Of a stretch of DNA of 35,558 nt, positions 33,557-35,558 are shown piece after piece. Numbering within the stretch: position 1 is the first letter of the stretch; every line of letters begins with the position of its first letter. The DNA comes from Lusitaniella coriacea LEGE 07157 (GTDB lineage: Bacteria > Cyanobacteriota > Cyanobacteriia > Cyanobacteriales > Spirulinaceae). The stretch covers positions 1 to 35,558 of the forward strand of contig NZ_JADEWZ010000046.1 of the NCBI RefSeq assembly GCF_015207425.1. Reading direction: 5' to 3'. The notes under the pieces were generated by a model that was given only the letters and a program-made list of their open reading frames with translations, was not told where the DNA came from and made no database searches. Made by a program: the position numbers and the translations under genes.

Positions 33557-33922
33557 TTAAGGAGAACCGGGGTTTCCATGAGGGAGACTAAAAACTCTCG
33601 GTTGCTCGACAGATTCCCGGAAACCTTCCACCTCTTCGTTGAAGGCAACACTAGGGAGAACCGCAACCACATTTTCGTGAGGACGAGGAATAATGACCCA
33701 AGATTCCAACACTCCACCATAAGCAGTCTCTACTGCTGCAATTCCTGCATCCATTGCCGCTTTAACCTCAGAGACATCTCCCCGGATATTAACCGTGAAC
33801 CGAGCGCTCCCCACTCGAATATAACCAACAAGCGTAACTCGACCGGCTTTGACCATTGCATCTGCTGCTGCGAGTACGCCTGGAAACCCCTTGGTTTCTA
33901 GCGATCCAACTGCCTCTGGCAT
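33557..33922 (-). CDS. ccmK: Carboxysome shell protein, single BMC domain (CcmK family)
   Basis: CcmK proteins form hexameric tiles of the beta-carboxysome shell. The 121-residue protein has the BMC fold: AVGSLETKGFPGVLAAADAM (4-23), KAGRVTLVGY (25-34), the pore segment RVGSARFTV (36-44), RGDVSEVKAAMDAG (47-60) and PRPHENVVAVLP (79-90). The pore carries Arg36 with Gly-Ser-Ala, as in CcmK1/CcmK2 and not the CcmK3/CcmK4 type. Residues 70-80 and the tail differ from CcmK2, and the tail is longer. It is a lone copy away from the main ccm cluster, so probably a satellite paralogue. A transposase scrap lies upstream. Confidence 0.9.
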   Translation of the reverse strand: MPEAVGSLETKGFPGVLAAADAMVKAGRVTLVGYIRVGSARFTVNIRGDVSEVKAAMDAGIAAVETAYGGVLESWVIIPRPHENVVAVLPSVAFNEEVEGFRESVEQPRVFSLPHGNPGSP

Positions 33923-34021
33923 AAAAATTCTCCTTGTTCTTCGCTCTGAAGTTCGAGCGTTTGTCTCTCAATCTCCAATTGTACGAGGTCTGGGTTGCTA
34001 ACGCCTACGACTCGTTCATAA

Positions 34022-34204
34022 TTCCTTATCAAACAGGCGTTTGGGAAGACCTTCAAACCGCTCAAGATTAAGAAGCACCGACGACGAGCTAAGAGTATTT
34101 TTCGCTATGGTTTCGATCGTCTGCTGTCTATTATTATCGTTTTATCAAGCGTACATTTATTCTGCGAATCTGACTTGCTCCCTATATTCGGAGATTCCAA
34201 ATAA
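34022..34204 (+). pseudogene. Transposase C-terminal fragment, IS4-like
   Basis: The frame between TAA (34019) and TAA (34202) reads FLIKQAFGKTFKPLKIKKHR, then RRAKSIFRYGFDRLL, and then diverges. The KIKKHxRRAKSIFRYGFD block is what I remember from the C-terminus of cyanobacterial IS4-type transposases. No start codon, no DDE residues and no terminal inverted repeats are present, so it is a decayed scrap. The assignment rests on memory of this one motif. Confidence 0.45.
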
Positions 34205-34274
34205 CCGACTCTTCCGTTTGCCAACTGCTGGAAGAGAAGAGCCTGAAGATTTGGAATAGGGGGTTTCCTCTAAT

Positions 34275-34386
34275 TATCGAATCCTCTTAATTGCCCGTCG
34301 TAAAACTCACTATATCTTCCCGCCTTCCACAGTTTCCCACTCACCGCATCACTGTGTCCCCGTGTCCCCGATTCACTATGTCTCCC
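34275..34386 (+). repeat. Dispersed repeat, copy 7
   Basis: It begins ATCGAATCCTCTTAATTGCC, like the copies at 13244 and 20087. It includes CTGTGTCCCCGTGTCCCCG near 34352-34370. Confidence 0.65.
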
Positions 34387-34395
34387 ACTATCAAA

Positions 34396-34642
34396 AGGGG
34401 TGCGTCGATGGGAGTTTTTGGGTTGAGGGATATACGAGAAAGTGGCTCAAAGCCTTGTGAAATTTAAGTTGTAGAGATTTTCTCCTTTTTAAAGTGTACT
34501 AATCGACGCACCTCGCTGGATCCCCGAAACCCGCATTCTTTCGCTGAGGTGCGTCGATGCCTTGTCCCGACTGGATTTGAGAGGTGTAAATTTGGCAATT
34601 TTTGGAGTCGCAGATTACTAATTTGAAGAGGTGCGTCGATGC
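34396..34642. repeat. Cluster of four GAGGTGCGTCGATG elements
   Basis: GGGGTGCGTCGATGG lies at 34397-34411. The inverse AATCGACGCACCTC is at 34501-34514, and GAGGTGCGTCGATGC at 34546-34560 and 34628-34642. The conserved core is about 14 bases; the flanks do not match each other. No known element type fits. Confidence 0.6.
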
Positions 34643-34743
34643 GGCGGCTGAAACCTTTACTGGATCTGGGCTGTAAGACAAAATCCCTACCGACTGGGTT
34701 AAATCGGATTAGTTGGAAACCTCTGGAATAATTCAAAATAAAG

Positions 34744-34768
34744 TAGGGGCGCAAGCATTGCGCCCCTA
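34744..34768. repeat. Palindromic repeat 1
   Basis: TAGGGGCGCAA-GCA-TTGCGCCCCTA is a perfect 11-bp stem with a three-base loop. It is of the kind dispersed in many cyanobacterial genomes. Confidence 0.75.
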
Positions 34769-34817
34769 TTCCATTTCATTTAAGAACTCAAAGAAAAAAG
34801 CCGAAAACTCTAAGTTT

Positions 34818-34837
34818 GCGGGCATTGCCCGCCCTAC
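34818..34837. repeat. Palindromic repeat 2
   Basis: GCGGGC-ATT-GCCCGC is a six-bp stem followed by CCTAC. It resembles the piece at 29159-29179. Confidence 0.65.
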
Positions 34838-34875
34838 AAAATATTTTGAAGTTCTGTTTTTAGATAGCGAATACC

Positions 34876-34898
34876 GGGCGAATGCAATTCGCCCCTAC
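34876..34898. repeat. Palindromic repeat 3
   Basis: GGGCGAAT-GCA-ATTCGCCC is an eight-bp stem followed by CCTAC. It lies immediately past the stop codon of the HCF173-like gene. Confidence 0.7.
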
Positions 34899-34904
34899 GA
34901 AAAT

Positions 34905-35558
34905 TCAGGTATTTCCTTGAACCGCCTTCAAACAAATCTCTTCAATCACCTCCGAACCCGAACCCAAACGCGCAACTCCCGCAGAACTGACGAAAAGGAA
35001 TTGAGGTTTTGGATTCCCGCCATAGGCTTTAATCGACTCGACAAATAAGGAAAAAGAACCTGGTGAAAACTGTGGATTGAGCGCTCCATCGTACTCAAAC
35101 TTACTCAACATCAGTTGCATGGCGTAGGTGCGACTCGCGTCGAATTTTCCTGCATCTCCAACGGTTTTGGCGCGAAAGGTGGGGATTAAATCGGCGAAGG
35201 GAACGAAGACATCCAACCACGCATTTGCTGCCGTGTCGAAGGAATAACAATAACTCACCCCATCCCATTTTCCCTCGCAACGCAGAATAAATTTGTAGCG
35301 CAAACCGTCTCCTTTCACCCGTAGTTGAATCCCGTCGTATTCGGATAAGTCCAGGGGAGGATCGAAGTTGCGGTGGCGAACGGAGGCAAATCCGCCAGAG
35401 TTGGCGGTTGAAACGATACCGGAAAAAAGGGCGGCGTTGTCGGTGAGTTGTAGGTTGCTCTCGCTTACGCCTCCCATTACCACGTCGTCAACAGCTCCCC
35501 ACAGGGCTTTTAATTCTTCGGTGGGACGAGTAAAGTCGAAGAGGGTGAGGGTGGGTGG
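34905..35558 (-). CDS. HCF173-like SDR protein with inserted CIA30 domain, partial and probably truncated
   Basis: The minus strand is open from the right window edge, 25 codons before the GTG at 35483, so the N-terminus lies outside. Visible residues begin with the CIA30 pattern LFDFTRPTEELKALWGAVDD, then VVMGGVSESNLQL. GLRYKFILRCEGKWDGVSY, VPFADLIPTFRAKTV and MQLMLSKFEYDGALNPQF follow. This order matches the CIA30 insert of HCF173 and its cyanobacterial relatives (atypical SDRs; HCF173 promotes psbA translation in plants). After the insert the SDR fold resumes as PQFLFVSSAGVAR, but the family's next segment of about 100 residues (GEDLIRxSGIPYxIVRPCALTEEP) is absent. The frame instead ends after about 17 unrelated residues, ten bases before palindromic repeats. 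It is likely a C-terminally damaged gene. Confidence 0.8.
   Translation of the reverse strand, partial: PPTLTLFDFTRPTEELKALWGAVDDVVMGGVSESNLQLTDNAALFSGIVSTANSGGFASVRHRNFDPPLDLSEYDGIQLRVKGDGLRYKFILRCEGKWDGVSYCYSFDTAANAWLDVFVPFADLIPTFRAKTVGDAGKFDASRTYAMQLMLSKFEYDGALNPQFSPGSFSLFVESIKAYGGNPKPQFLFVSSAGVARLGSGSEVIEEICLKAVQGNT

Larger units (their letters stand above)
33923..34904. other. Repeat-rich intergenic region
   Basis: This spacer of nearly 1 kb holds, in order, a transposase fragment (34022-34204), a dispersed repeat (34275-34386), four copies of the GAGGTGCGTCGATG element (34396-34642) and three palindromic repeats (34744-34898). No intact gene was found. It looks like a site that gathers repeats and mobile debris between ccmK and the damaged HCF173-like gene. 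Confidence 0.6.

Noticed and set aside
34041-34259. 72-codon plus ORF with a hydrophobic segment
   Set aside because: It is a frame shadow of the transposase-like fragment at 34022-34204 and has a TTG start without a ribosome site.
34396-34642. CRISPR array
   Set aside because: The repeat core is only about 14 bases, one copy is inverted, spacings are unequal and no cas genes are nearby.

Overview
The window is cyanobacterial chromosome. The octamer palindrome GCGATCGC (HIP1) and its variants recur throughout both genes and spacers. The gene content fits: a carboxysome-shell BMC protein, an HCF173-like SDR/CIA30 protein, a bacterial Trm1, a CyaB1-type GAF-GAF-PAS adenylate cyclase, a tmRNA with an AKNN-type tag, and several cyanobacterial families (DUF4359, DUF6761-like, TIGR03032/DUF4915, vMAP-type NB-ARC). 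Degenerate heptanucleotide arrays and dispersed CCGTGTCCC-type repeats in the spacers are typical of larger-genome, often filamentous cyanobacteria. The genus cannot be fixed from the sequence.

Layout. 1-1150 (minus): an FG-GAP/VCBS repeat protein that runs off the left edge. A 50-codon ORF sits before it in the same frame, separated by one TGA. 1286-2452 (minus): TIGR03032/DUF4915 protein. 2545-3019 (minus): tmRNA with a TATAAT promoter element and a strong terminator. 3130-4167 (minus): Gfo/Idh/MocA oxidoreductase. 4351-5562 (plus): PlsC-type acyltransferase, whose 3' end overlaps a 1071-residue protein of unknown family (5514-8729, minus). Divergent from that are a small 127-aa gene (9099) with a perfect Shine-Dalgarno, a membrane-anchored coiled-coil protein (9692) and a DUF4359 protein (10265). 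10639-12646 (minus): citrate synthase and an OmpR-type regulator. 12858 (plus): DUF6761-like protein. 13348-14700 (minus): compact NB-ARC ATPase. 15149 (plus): HEAT-repeat protein. 15773-17685 (minus): trpA and a CNNM/hemolysin-type membrane protein. 18011 and 18764 (plus): two unrecognised proteins. 20172-23915 (minus): adenylate cyclase abutting trm1. 24197-25993 (minus): recN. 26316 (plus): ABC1/UbiB-family kinase. 28436 (minus): a small beta-rich protein. 29502, 30688 and 32299 (plus): CDF transporter, gatB and GNAT. 32911-33922 (minus): DUF937 protein and ccmK. 33923-34904: repeat-rich spacer with a transposase scrap. 34905-35558 (minus): 3' part of an HCF173-like gene.

Most genes are single transcription units that alternate strand, so few act together by operon logic. 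The best-supported linkages are the adenylate cyclase with trm1 (zero spacing) and, more weakly, ccmK with the DUF937 gene.

The most unusual items are: the orphan 1071-aa protein with a Cys cluster, its divergent small partner and a TGTACA palindrome between them; three helically phased DnaA-box-like TTTTCCACA motifs upstream of gatB; the in-frame TGA in the FG-GAP gene; the HCF173-like gene whose C-terminal SDR part is replaced by palindromic repeats; and a clustered GAGGTGCGTCGATG repeat. No CRISPR array, rRNA, prophage or complete insertion sequence was seen. I do not claim a proven new system.
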